A stretch of 64,000 nucleotides of DNA from an uncultured Ruminiclostridium sp. (GTDB lineage: Bacteria > Bacillota > Clostridia > Oscillospirales > Ruminococcaceae): positions 124,001 to 188,000 of the forward strand of contig CANQED010000003.1 of assembly GCA_947594425.1 (NCBI GenBank), given 5' to 3'. Below, piece by piece: positions 52,245 through 60,191 of this stretch. Position numbers and translations under genes: made by a program. How positions within the stretch are numbered: the first letter of the stretch is position 1; the number at the start of each line of letters is the position of its first letter. The notes beneath the pieces are model-generated. The model saw nothing but the letters and a program-made list of their open reading frames with translations. It was not told the origin of the DNA and ran no database searches.

Positions 52245-52269
52245 TTTAAATACCATAATTATAAAATAT

Positions 52270-52305
52270 CGACCGACTTACCGTAATCATACTGCAAGCC
52301 GGTCG
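52270..52305 (-). terminator. Terminator of dnaX-ybaB-recR-sseB, right edge of the defence island
   Basis: 12-base arms (52270-52281 and 52294-52305) pair with two G-T wobbles on the minus strand but two mismatches on the plus strand, so it acts for the minus-strand operon. ATATTTTAT follows on that strand. Confidence 0.7.
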
Positions 52306-52325
52306 GTTTATCTTATATATTCTTA

Positions 52326-53105
52326 CTACACCCTCACGTAAAACGGCACTTTTTCCCTCGTGGACTGCTTTCCTGTGGGGTCGGCGAAAGACATAACGAC
52401 AAAGGGGGCTTTTTCGTCGTTCATATCGTTTAAAAATTTGTCGAAAAGCTCGGTCTTAAATTCCTCAAAATCCTTGCCCTCGTCGAGGTCGGCGACTATC
52501 AGGCGGTTTTGCTGCTCGCCCTTGCTCATAGCGAGGAGGTATGCCTTTTTGACGTCGCCGCGCTTGTCAAAATAGCTTTCGAGCGGCGCTCTCACCTCGT
52601 CGGGTATATCCGTCAGCTCGCGGATAACGGCTATCTCGCCGTTTTTGATGCGCTGGGCGGTGATGATATTCTTTATCGCCAAGGCCTGCTGAGGACCTAC
52701 TATCACGTTATCCGAAAACGGATTTATAGCAAAGCCCTCCATCTGGCATTTAGGGTCGGAGAGCATTCTCGCAAAGTCGTTGTACCCGAGCCCCAAAAAG
52801 TCCATTTTATTGATATCGGAGCGGCTCTTTTTGAGCTCCTCTATATCGGTGAACGCCATAAAATACTTTTTGCCCTGCTTATTGGTAAGGTGGCTGAATT
52901 TTACCTGTAATTTGTTTTCTTCCTCGCCGTCGGAAAGAGCCACGGGTACTATCAGCCTTGCTCTTAACAGTGCGTTTATATAATCCGCCTGCGCCTGAGG
53001 CGGGGGCGTAGGAGAGCTTTTTATCCCGTTTATCGCCGCGACGAGCGCGGGGTTGGTTATCTCCATAGTCTTTTGTCTTAATAGCTTTTTTTGCTCGTCT
53101 GTCAT
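52326..53105 (-). CDS. sseB: SseB-family protein
   Basis: 259 residues from the ATG at 53105 (GAAAGGGAC upstream). An N-terminal SseB domain (ALLRARLIVPVAL, KYFMAFTDIEELKKS, GFAINPFSDNVIV) is followed by a C-terminal SseB-type domain (KKAYLLAMSKGEQQNRLIVADLD). E. coli SseB enhances serine sensitivity when overexpressed; its molecular role is unclear. It is the last gene of the dnaX-ybaB-recR group, 25 bases after recR. Confidence 0.82.
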   Translation of the reverse strand: MTDEQKKLLRQKTMEITNPALVAAINGIKSSPTPPPQAQADYINALLRARLIVPVALSDGEEENKLQVKFSHLTNKQGKKYFMAFTDIEELKKSRSDINKMDFLGLGYNDFARMLSDPKCQMEGFAINPFSDNVIVGPQQALAIKNIITAQRIKNGEIAVIRELTDIPDEVRAPLESYFDKRGDVKKAYLLAMSKGEQQNRLIVADLDEGKDFEEFKTELFDKFLNDMNDEKAPFVVMSFADPTGKQSTREKVPFYVRV

Positions 53106-53130
53106 ATCTATGTCCCTTTCGTAAGGAAGC

Positions 53131-53727
53131 TTACAGCTCGCTGCGGTTCTCGAGCGCACGCTGGAGCGTCACATCGTCGGCATATTCTATCGCCGCGCCC
53201 GCGGGCAGCCCGTAGGCGAGCCGCGTGACCTTTATGCCCATAGGCTTTATCATACGGCTGAGATACACCGCCGTAGCCTCGCCCTCGACCGTCGGGTCGG
53301 TCGCCATAATGACCTCGTCGCAGTCGGTGAGCCTGCCCATAAGCTCTTTTATCTTAAGCTGCTGAGGGCCTATCCCGTTTATCGGGGAAAGCAGTCCGTG
53401 CAGCACATGGTACACCCCGTTAAAGCCGCCCGACCGCTCAAAGGCGGTGACGTCCTTAGGAGCCTCGACCACGCATATCGTCCTTTTGTCGCGGCTGTCG
53501 TCGTCGCAGATAGGGCATACCTCTCCCCCGCAGAAGTTTTGGCAGACGCTGCATGTCTTTACCGAGCGGCGCGCGTTAAGTATCCCCTCGGCAAAAGCCT
53601 CCACCTGCTCCTCGGGCTGATTTAGTATATGGTACGCAAGCCTCTGCGCGGTCTTTAAGCCTATTCCGGGCAGCCGCGCGAACTGCTCTGCCGCAAGAAT
53701 GAGCGGCTCGGGATCAAATTCGCTCAT
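53131..53727 (-). CDS. recR: Recombination protein RecR
   Basis: 198 residues, full length. Acts with RecF/RecO to load RecA at gaps. Order: helix-hairpin-helix (LPGIGLKTAQRLAYHIL), Cys4 zinc finger (CSVCQNFC and CPIC), Toprim domain (TICVVEAPKDV, MATDPTVEGEATAVYL), C-terminal Walker B-like end (RLAYGLPAGAAIEYADDVTL). Its ATG overlaps the ybaB stop by one base (TGATG). Confidence 0.96.
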   Translation of the reverse strand: MSEFDPEPLILAAEQFARLPGIGLKTAQRLAYHILNQPEEQVEAFAEGILNARRSVKTCSVCQNFCGGEVCPICDDDSRDKRTICVVEAPKDVTAFERSGGFNGVYHVLHGLLSPINGIGPQQLKIKELMGRLTDCDEVIMATDPTVEGEATAVYLSRMIKPMGIKVTRLAYGLPAGAAIEYADDVTLQRALENRSEL

Positions 53728-54077
53728 CAGATAAGTCCGGGTATGTTGACCGAACCCGTTACCTTTTCCATCTCGCTGGCGCTTACTTCTTCTATCTGCC
53801 CGATAACGGCGTTTACGCCCGCGATGATTATATCCTGAAGATCCTCGATATTATCCTTATCCACGCAGTCGGGATTGAGCTTTACGGATTGCAGCTTTTT
53901 GTCGCCGGTCATAACGACCTCGATCATTCCGCCTGCCGCCGACGCGGTAAACTCGCGCTGGTCAAGCTCCGCCTGAACGCGCTCGATATCCTCCTGCATC
54001 TTCTGCGCCTGCTTTATCATATTGTTCATATTGCCTGCGCCTTTGTTCTGATATTCCTTGGGTAATCTTGCTTTCAT
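53727..54077 (-). CDS. ybaB: YbaB/EbfC nucleoid-associated protein
   Basis: 116 residues from the ATG at 54077, which has AAAGGA seven bases upstream; the in-frame start at 54101 is inside the end of dnaX. Gly/Asn-rich head (GAGNMNNMIKQAQKMQ), then the helix-strand core with VEVVMTGDKKL-like IEVVMTGDKKLQSVKL. It binds DNA as a dimer and is usually found between dnaX and recR, as here. Confidence 0.93.
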   Translation of the reverse strand: MKARLPKEYQNKGAGNMNNMIKQAQKMQEDIERVQAELDQREFTASAAGGMIEVVMTGDKKLQSVKLNPDCVDKDNIEDLQDIIIAGVNAVIGQIEEVSASEMEKVTGSVNIPGLI

Positions 54078-54097
54078 AGCTTTTTCCTTTCGTATCG

Positions 54098-55942
54098 TCA
54101 ATTCTTTTTGGTTTTTATTATAACGCCCATGCTCTCGGCTTTTTTAAGAAAAGCTCCCGCACGGTCGCGTATCTCGTCGTCGTCTTTATCATCCTCGGCA
54201 AATTTAAGCGTCAGCTGCCGCGAGGTTATCTGCTTTGCCGCCGAAATAAGCCGCATTGCCGAATCGCCCTTTGAGAGAAACTCCCGTAAAAACGGCGAAT
54301 ATCCGCTGAATATTATTTCCCGCTCGGTAAGCTGCACCTTTACATCCTTTAACAGCGCCTTTAAAAAGTCGGGCAAAAGCTCGTATATCTGCGCCCATTG
54401 CCCGCTAGGGTCAAGGTCGTTGAGCTGCATTATCGGGTCGTCGGGCTCGGGTATCGGGTATTCTTCTCCGCCTGTCGGGAGTTCTTCCCCGCCCGCAGGC
54501 ACATTAGGCTCAAACGGTAAGGGTTCTTCCCCACCTGTGGGCACATTAGGCTCGAACGGTAAGGGTTCTTCCCCGCCCATGGGCACATTAGGCTCAAATG
54601 GCAGGGGCTCTTCCTCCTCGACATTAAATAACCAGTCGGGCTTGCCGTCAGAGCGCGGCGCGGGGTCCTCGGGTACAGGCTCCGGCTTTGGTGCGGGAGC
54701 GGTACTCTGCGCGGGCTTTTCGGGAGCAGGCGCGGGTTTTGGCGTCGGTGTAACGGTCGGCGCGGGGGCAATACTCGGCTTGTCCGCATAAGAACGAGAT
54801 AAGCCGTCTAGCTTTTTCTCTAAGCGCTCGAGCCGTATCGACAGGGAGGTCGTGTCGCTGTCCATATCCGGCGTACACAGCCTTATTAGGCACATCTGCG
54901 CCGCCGTTTCGCGCCGAGGCATTTTCGCCCCGCGAGAGGTAAAGTCCTGCAATATATCTATACAGCGTATGCATTCGGATACGGAAAATTCCGCCGCCTG
55001 CCGCTTTAGCTCGGCCGTATCCCCGCTCGCGGGCGGTATCAGCGTAAAGTCCATATTCATACTGCCGAGCAGCATAAGATTTCTAAAGTGTCCGCTGAGC
55101 TCATCGAGCAGCAGTATCGGGTCCTTTGACTCGTTGTGCAGGTCGCTCAGCAGCTTTAGCGCGGTGGGCGCGTCCTGCCTTTTAATACAGTCGGCGAGGG
55201 TAAAAAGGTGCTCGCCGGACGCTAAGCCGACTGCGTCTCTTACCGTCTGCTCGGATATATCGTCGGTCGCTGAGGCGCAGCGGTCGAGCAATGACAGCGC
55301 GTCTCTCATTCCGCCGTCCGACAGCCTTGATATAAGCTCGGCGGCGGCAAAGGATAATTTTACATTCTCTTTCTCGGCGACCTCGCAGAGCCGCTTAGCG
55401 CTGTCCTTTACCGCGATCCTGCCGAAGGTGAACTGCTGACAGCGTGATAGTATCGTCGCGGGCACCTTGTGCAGCTCGGTGGTAGCAAGTATAAATATAA
55501 CGTGGGGCGGCGGCTCTTCTATCGTCTTAAGCAGTGCGTTAAATGCCGATACCGACATCATATGCACCTCGTCTATAATATACACGCGGTATTTGCAGGT
55601 GACGGGGGCGTATATGACCTCGTCGCGCAACGCGCGGACATTCTCCACGCCGTTATTAGACGCGGCGTCCATTTCGACGATATCGGGGCAGCCCTCGGCT
55701 ATCGCGCGGCACGCCTCGCACTGCCCGCAGGGGTTGCCGTCTACGGGGGATAGGCAGTTTACCGCCTTAGCCATAAGCTTAGCGCAGGTGGTCTTGCCGG
55801 TTCCGCGCGAGCCGGTAAAAAGATAAGCGTGTGCCGTCTTGCCGCTCTTTATCTGATTTTTCAGTGTGGTGGTAATATGCTCCTGCGATATTACGTCGTC
55901 AAATGTCGCAGGGCGATATTTACGATATAAGGCTAAATACAC
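54098..55942 (-). CDS. dnaX: DNA polymerase III subunits gamma and tau
   Basis: 614 residues from a GTG at 55942 (GGGAGG five bases upstream). A longer frame up to 56044 is not used because it runs through the SRP RNA gene. Clamp-loader AAA+ core: YRKYRPATFDDVISQ, Walker A GSRGTGKTTCAK, zinc-module Cys (CGQCEAC), DEVHMMS, sensor LATTELHKVPATILSRCQ. After residue about 365 comes a Pro-rich linker with three near-identical repeats (EEPLPFEPNVPxGG), then a tau C-terminal domain. No obvious A-rich frameshift site was found by eye. Confidence 0.95.
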   Translation of the reverse strand: MYLALYRKYRPATFDDVISQEHITTTLKNQIKSGKTAHAYLFTGSRGTGKTTCAKLMAKAVNCLSPVDGNPCGQCEACRAIAEGCPDIVEMDAASNNGVENVRALRDEVIYAPVTCKYRVYIIDEVHMMSVSAFNALLKTIEEPPPHVIFILATTELHKVPATILSRCQQFTFGRIAVKDSAKRLCEVAEKENVKLSFAAAELISRLSDGGMRDALSLLDRCASATDDISEQTVRDAVGLASGEHLFTLADCIKRQDAPTALKLLSDLHNESKDPILLLDELSGHFRNLMLLGSMNMDFTLIPPASGDTAELKRQAAEFSVSECIRCIDILQDFTSRGAKMPRRETAAQMCLIRLCTPDMDSDTTSLSIRLERLEKKLDGLSRSYADKPSIAPAPTVTPTPKPAPAPEKPAQSTAPAPKPEPVPEDPAPRSDGKPDWLFNVEEEEPLPFEPNVPMGGEEPLPFEPNVPTGGEEPLPFEPNVPAGGEELPTGGEEYPIPEPDDPIMQLNDLDPSGQWAQIYELLPDFLKALLKDVKVQLTEREIIFSGYSPFLREFLSKGDSAMRLISAAKQITSRQLTLKFAEDDKDDDEIRDRAGAFLKKAESMGVIIKTKKN

Positions 55943-55964
55943 GCTATCCTCCCTCTCTTTAATG

Positions 55965-56095
55965 ACAGACCCGTCATTATGAGTGTAAGCTTGCTGCGGC
56001 ACAGGTCGTAACTGCTTAATGCTGCTCGGTTCCCCGCCTGACATGGTTCACAGAATTTCCTTGCACAGGGCTTACACCCATAATCACGGGTCTGC
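55965..56095 (-). ncRNA. ffs: Signal recognition particle RNA, small bacterial type
   Basis: About 130 nt on the minus strand. The conserved SRP domain IV is recognised as ATGTCAGGCGGGGAACC followed by GAGCAGCATTAAGCAG. The ends pair over a long stem: GCAGACCCGT...GGGTGTAAGC with GCTTACACTC...ACGGGTCTGT. The position directly before dnaX is common in Firmicutes. It has a promoter at 56120-56148. Length allows helix 5 but no Alu domain. Confidence 0.93.
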
Positions 56096-56119
56096 TTTAA
56101 ACCAAATGGTAATATAGAT

Positions 56120-56148
56120 ATTGTACCATATCTTGCGGAAAAAATCAA
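56120..56148 (-). promoter_or_regulatory. Promoter of ffs and the dnaX operon
   Basis: On the minus strand TTGATT (56143-56148), 17-base spacer, TACAAT (56120-56125), about 25 bases before the RNA start. Confidence 0.75.
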
Positions 56149-56161
56149 GTATTTTTTTGTT

Positions 56162-56235
56162 GGCGCGAATTCCGCCTAAATCGGCGCGAATTGTCACCCG
56201 TCGGGATTGACATTAAAACCGCTTTGTGCTAAAAT
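56162..56235 (+). promoter_or_regulatory. Promoter of the 5'-nucleotidase gene with an upstream direct repeat
   Basis: TTGACA (56207-56212), 17-base spacer, TAAAAT (56230-56235). Upstream, GGCGCGAATT occurs at 56162-56171 and again at 56183-56192, 21 bases apart (two helical turns), ending 14 bases before the -35. This is a plausible activator site. Confidence 0.7.
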
Positions 56236-56286
56236 AAAACCGTAATATCCATAATAGGATACAGATATAAGAAAGGATGGACTAAA

Positions 56287-58587
56287 ATGATTTTTAAAAA
56301 ATGTCTTGTCGGCATTTTAGCGGCGGCTGTAGCCGTATCGTCACTGCCGACTATGGTATTCGCGCAGGACGATGCCGACACCGTGACGCTGTTTACCACC
56401 AACGACGTACACGGCGTGGTGCAGTCGGGCGACGGCGTTATCGGTATGGCGCTCGCGTCCGCTATCGCCGAGTCTACGCCTAATTCGCTGCTTATCGACG
56501 CGGGCGACGCAACGCAGGGCGCTGCATTTGCCACACCGTCGCTCGGCGAGGACGTTATCAAGGTCATGAACGCCGCGGGCTATGACGTTATGGCGGCGGG
56601 CAACCACGAATTTGACTACGGTCTCGATCAGCTGCTTGCTAACGCTGAGACGGCGGATTTTCCCATTATCTCCGCTAATGTGCTTAAGGACGGCGAGCCG
56701 CTCCTCGACAGCAGCACGATAATAGAAGAGGGCGGTCACAAGATAGGCTTTATCGGCGTTACCACCGTAAGCACCGCGACCTCCACCAACCCCTCAAAGC
56801 TTGAGGGCGTGACCTTTGCCGACGAGATAGCCTCTGTTAAAGAAGAAATTGCCGATATATCCGCGGATGTGGACACTATCGTAATTGTAGGACACCTCGG
56901 CAACAATGCCTCTGCGGTAAAATGCACCTCAGAGCAGCTGCTCGCGGGGCTTAGCGATGAAGAGCTCGCTAAGGTCTCGGCGTTTATCGACGGACACAGC
57001 CACACCGAAGAGCAGACCTCATATGAGCGTGACGGCAATTCGGTAGCTATCGTCCAGACGGGCACGAGATTTACTAAGCTCGGAAAGGTAGAGCTTACCT
57101 TTAACGACGACGGCGTTACCGCCACGGCGGAGCTTCTCGACGCTGATGCAGCGGGTGCATATCAGCTCACCGAGGACGGCAAGTCGAGGCTCGACAGCGT
57201 AGAAGCATATATCGCCGAGATAGCCGGCGCGCAGGCTGAGATAAACTCTCAGGTGCTGTGCGAGAACATTATCCCGCTCTGGGGCGGATATGTGTACTTT
57301 GACTATGCAGAGCCGCGCGCGTTTGAGACAAACTTCGGCGACTTTGTCTGCGACGCTTTTGTAAGATACGGTGAAGAATTTGCCGAAAATGCGGGTCTTG
57401 ACCTGCCCGTTATAGGATTTGAAAACGGCGGCGGCATCTCCGCCACCCTCCCCAACGGAAAGATAACAAGAGGCGACGTGCTCAGCGCGTTCAACCACGG
57501 CAATACCGTCGTAGTGCTTAAGGTCTCCCCTGCGGAGATATATGCCGCTCTTGAAGTGGGTCTTACCATGACGGGTCAGGACGACAGCGGCTTGCTGATA
57601 AGAGAAAGAGTAAGCGGCAGCTTTATGCAGGTAGGCGGTATGGATTATGCTTTTGATCCCTCCGCAGAGAGCGGCAACAAGGTGACAGCGCTGTCTGTTT
57701 GGGATGATAGTGTCGAGGGTTATACAGAGCTCGACTGCAACGATACCGAGCATAAGATACTGCTCGTCACTAACGATTATGTAGCGTCCGGCTTTGACGC
57801 AAATGACAAGATAGGCGAGCTCGGCGGCGAGGATTATCTGATAGAAAGCTATATCCTCGAGCAGACCGAAAACGGCACTAAGCCGCTTTGCGTCCCTTCA
57901 GACGACGTGCGTATCTGGATACCCGAAAACATAGATAAGGCTATGGAATACAGCGTCACCATACCCGTATATGACGCGGCTACTCTCGGCACTACCCCCG
58001 GAGCCACTATAACCGAAAATTCCGTGACGCTGTCTAACCGCGTAGTACACATACGTATAGACAACGGCGAGGCAGAGGAGTACGTCACCGACGAAAACGG
58101 CTGCGTTACCGTCGAATTAGAACACTCGGGTATGTTCACCCTCTTCCTTGAAGAGTCTACAGACGGTATGCCCGTATATATCAACAATTATTCGGGCGCG
58201 GGCACATATTATACCAGAGAGGGATATTACCGCTTTGGCTTTGCGGCTCCCGCCGATCTGCCCGAATATGTAGAGCCCGAGGAGACCACTGCTCCCGAGG
58301 AGACCACCGCCCCCGAGGAGACTACCGCCCCCGAGGAGACTACCGCTCCCGAACAGACCACGGCGGGCGAGCTTATCGAGCCCCCGACTACCGAGGCTCC
58401 CGCAGCTACCACCACCGAGAGCACCGATAACGTTATCGGCGACTCCGACGGCGGAAATGACAGCGGCGACACCGACACTGACGACGGCGCGGGCAACCCC
58501 GACACGGGCGTCGGCTTCGCTTCGTCAGCGGTGTGCATTGCGGCAGGCGCAATTTGCGCGTTGGCACTGATAAAGAGAAGAAAATAA
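56287..58587 (+). CDS. Surface-anchored 5'-nucleotidase/metallophosphatase with NPDTG sorting signal
   Basis: 766 residues. Signal peptide (FKKCLVGILAAAVAVSS, cleavage near VFAQD). Metallophosphatase domain with TTNDVHG (about residue 38), DAGDATQG, GNHEFDYG, VGHLGN and DGHSHT supplies the two-metal site. The nucleotidase C-domain (about 335-530) has GFENGGGISATL for base binding. A beta-rich region follows, then four ETTAPE repeats, a Thr/Asp-rich wall spacer, NPDTG, a membrane helix and a KRRK tail: a wall-sorting signal. It should release nucleosides and phosphate from nucleotides outside the cell. Confidence 0.93.
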   Translation: MIFKKCLVGILAAAVAVSSLPTMVFAQDDADTVTLFTTNDVHGVVQSGDGVIGMALASAIAESTPNSLLIDAGDATQGAAFATPSLGEDVIKVMNAAGYDVMAAGNHEFDYGLDQLLANAETADFPIISANVLKDGEPLLDSSTIIEEGGHKIGFIGVTTVSTATSTNPSKLEGVTFADEIASVKEEIADISADVDTIVIVGHLGNNASAVKCTSEQLLAGLSDEELAKVSAFIDGHSHTEEQTSYERDGNSVAIVQTGTRFTKLGKVELTFNDDGVTATAELLDADAAGAYQLTEDGKSRLDSVEAYIAEIAGAQAEINSQVLCENIIPLWGGYVYFDYAEPRAFETNFGDFVCDAFVRYGEEFAENAGLDLPVIGFENGGGISATLPNGKITRGDVLSAFNHGNTVVVLKVSPAEIYAALEVGLTMTGQDDSGLLIRERVSGSFMQVGGMDYAFDPSAESGNKVTALSVWDDSVEGYTELDCNDTEHKILLVTNDYVASGFDANDKIGELGGEDYLIESYILEQTENGTKPLCVPSDDVRIWIPENIDKAMEYSVTIPVYDAATLGTTPGATITENSVTLSNRVVHIRIDNGEAEEYVTDENGCVTVELEHSGMFTLFLEESTDGMPVYINNYSGAGTYYTREGYYRFGFAAPADLPEYVEPEETTAPEETTAPEETTAPEETTAPEQTTAGELIEPPTTEAPAATTTESTDNVIGDSDGGNDSGDTDTDDGAGNPDTGVGFASSAVCIAAGAICALALIKRRK

Positions 58588-58598
58588 GATAAAGGTAA

Positions 58599-58637
58599 AA
58601 AAATGGCTGCCGAGCGTTTTGCTCGGCAGCCATTTTT
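58599..58637. terminator. Bidirectional terminator between the nucleotidase and the anti-sigma gene
   Basis: Perfect 17-bp stem (58599-58615 with 58621-58637), loop GTTTT, with A-run on the left and T-run on the right, between convergent genes. The minus-strand gene ends inside its right arm. Confidence 0.92.
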
Positions 58638-59635
58638 CATTTTCTTTTAAGCATTCTTGTTATACCGACTATAAGCAATACCATACCGACCGCCAGCCCC
58701 GAAATCAGGATAAGCCACTGTATATTCTGATTAACGGTGGCCTCGTTCCACGTCAGCGGATAAAACGGCTGTATGCTCTCATATTCGGGTCGGCTTTCAA
58801 AGCCGAATTTAACTATCAGCCGATTTATTAAAAAGTTGGAGAAAAATGACGCCGCCGACAGCCCCACGGTCAGAATGCCGCCTTTGATTAAGCCGTTTAG
58901 TCGGCAATAGCGCAGCAGCAAAAATATCACCCAAGCGACGGGTATATATATCGCCGAGAGCGGCAGTACAATCCCCCAAAATCTGTTATCGGCGTTGATA
59001 TACAGCCCGACAAACAGTATCAGCACGCCGTACAGCAGGGTATCCGCCGCAAAGCAGATAAGCGCCTTATGCCTTTTGAGCGCGCCTATCTGCGGCATAT
59101 CCGCAAGCACTATCGGCAGGCATACCGCCGTCAGCCCGAAAAGGCTCCCCGCCGCCGCGACAAAAAACCAGTCCCCGCCGACATATATGCATACAGTCAT
59201 TAGCAGCAGCATAAGCGTCAGCGTAAAAGCGCACACCGTCACCGTAAAGCGGTGCTTGTACACAAACAGCGGCAATGCCGTGACAGACGCGGTAAGAGCT
59301 AACGACGCGAGCACGATAAAAAACCAGTCAAGTGCCTGTGCCACCGCAAGATTTACTATCAGGCAGACTAATACGGGTATCAACAGTATCCCCGATATCA
59401 CCGCCCCGACGGTAAACGCGCGGCGATTTTGCTTTTTCCTCTGATCCATAATGACGCTGTCGGTTTCGCGCGCAAGGGCGGTTTCTTCGCTCTCGTTTTT
59501 GAGCAGCTTCAGCATATCGCGGCACTTTGTACAGTATGAAAGGTGCGCCTCCACTGCCTCGCGGCTGTCCGAGCTGCAAACCCCGTCGGCATACAGCGGC
59601 AAAAGATCCTGCGTTATATCACACGTTATCTTCAT
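58637..59635 (-). CDS. Membrane anti-sigma factor with zinc-finger (zf-HC2) N-terminus
   Basis: 332 residues. Residues 1-45 are a zf-HC2 zinc-binding anti-sigma domain: LLPLYADGVCSSDSREAVEAHLSYCTKC with the His-x3-Cys-x2-Cys set. The rest holds about eight membrane helices with short loops. It overlaps the ECF sigma gene by 17 bases and should hold that factor at the membrane until an envelope signal arrives. The signal is unknown. Confidence 0.88.
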   Translation of the reverse strand: MKITCDITQDLLPLYADGVCSSDSREAVEAHLSYCTKCRDMLKLLKNESEETALARETDSVIMDQRKKQNRRAFTVGAVISGILLIPVLVCLIVNLAVAQALDWFFIVLASLALTASVTALPLFVYKHRFTVTVCAFTLTLMLLLMTVCIYVGGDWFFVAAAGSLFGLTAVCLPIVLADMPQIGALKRHKALICFAADTLLYGVLILFVGLYINADNRFWGIVLPLSAIYIPVAWVIFLLLRYCRLNGLIKGGILTVGLSAASFFSNFLINRLIVKFGFESRPEYESIQPFYPLTWNEATVNQNIQWLILISGLAVGMVLLIVGITRMLKRK

Positions 59636-60128
59636 ATCGTATCCTTTCTTTGATCTTCAGTCTTGCGCGATGATAAGTGACCCTCGCCCACGATTCTGTC
59701 TTACCGAAAATCTTCGCTATCTGCGAAAATGACAGCTCGCCGAAAACCCTCAGCGAAAATACCTCCTTATACGGCTCGCTCAGCGCGTGGACGGCAAGAT
59801 GTATTTGCAGCACCGCGTCCTTTTCCTCGGCGGCGGTCTGCGGATCGGAAACTTTATCGGGGATATCCGCCGAGTGCTCCTCGCTTTTTGCCGTAAAGCG
59901 CTTGTTTCGGCGCATTTCGTCATAGAATAAGTTTTTGGCTATGGCGCATAAATAGGTCAGCTCGTCCGCCTCTCCCCTATAGCCGCCGCTCATTGCCTTA
60001 AAAAATGTCTGCTGAGTGAGCTCCTCGGCAATATCGGCGTCTTTAGCAAGCGTCATCATATAAGAGAATACCCGCATAAAATACACTCGGTACAGCTTTT
60101 CAAGATCCGTAGCATCGCCCCCTTTCAT
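59619..60128 (-). CDS. ECF-family RNA polymerase sigma factor
   Basis: 169 residues. Region 2 (YFMRVFSYMMTLAKDADIAEELTQQTFFKAM) and region 4 (EPYKEVFSLRVFGELSFSQIAKIFGKTESWARVTYHRARLKI) are both complete, with no region 1 or 3, which is the ECF layout. It is followed by its membrane anti-sigma factor with overlapping reading frames. The ATG at 60128 lacks a clear ribosome site. Confidence 0.93.
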   Translation of the reverse strand: MKGGDATDLEKLYRVYFMRVFSYMMTLAKDADIAEELTQQTFFKAMSGGYRGEADELTYLCAIAKNLFYDEMRRNKRFTAKSEEHSADIPDKVSDPQTAAEEKDAVLQIHLAVHALSEPYKEVFSLRVFGELSFSQIAKIFGKTESWARVTYHRARLKIKERIRYEDNV

Positions 60129-60131
60129 ATA

Positions 60132-60160
60132 TTAGACTGCAACAGTGCGTAAACGTTACA
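60132..60160 (-). promoter_or_regulatory. Possible ECF-type promoter for the sigma gene
   Basis: On the minus strand TGTAACG (60154-60160), 16-base spacer, GTCTAA (60132-60137), similar to autoregulated ECF promoters of Clostridia. The transcript would begin almost at the ATG, so it would be leaderless; this weakens the call. Confidence 0.4.
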
Positions 60161-60191
60161 GCTTTTTTACAAAAAATTTCGGCGAGAGACC

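Noticed and set aside
55943..56044. N-terminal extension of dnaX
   Set aside because: It runs through the SRP RNA gene; a GTG with GGGAGG upstream fits the family start.
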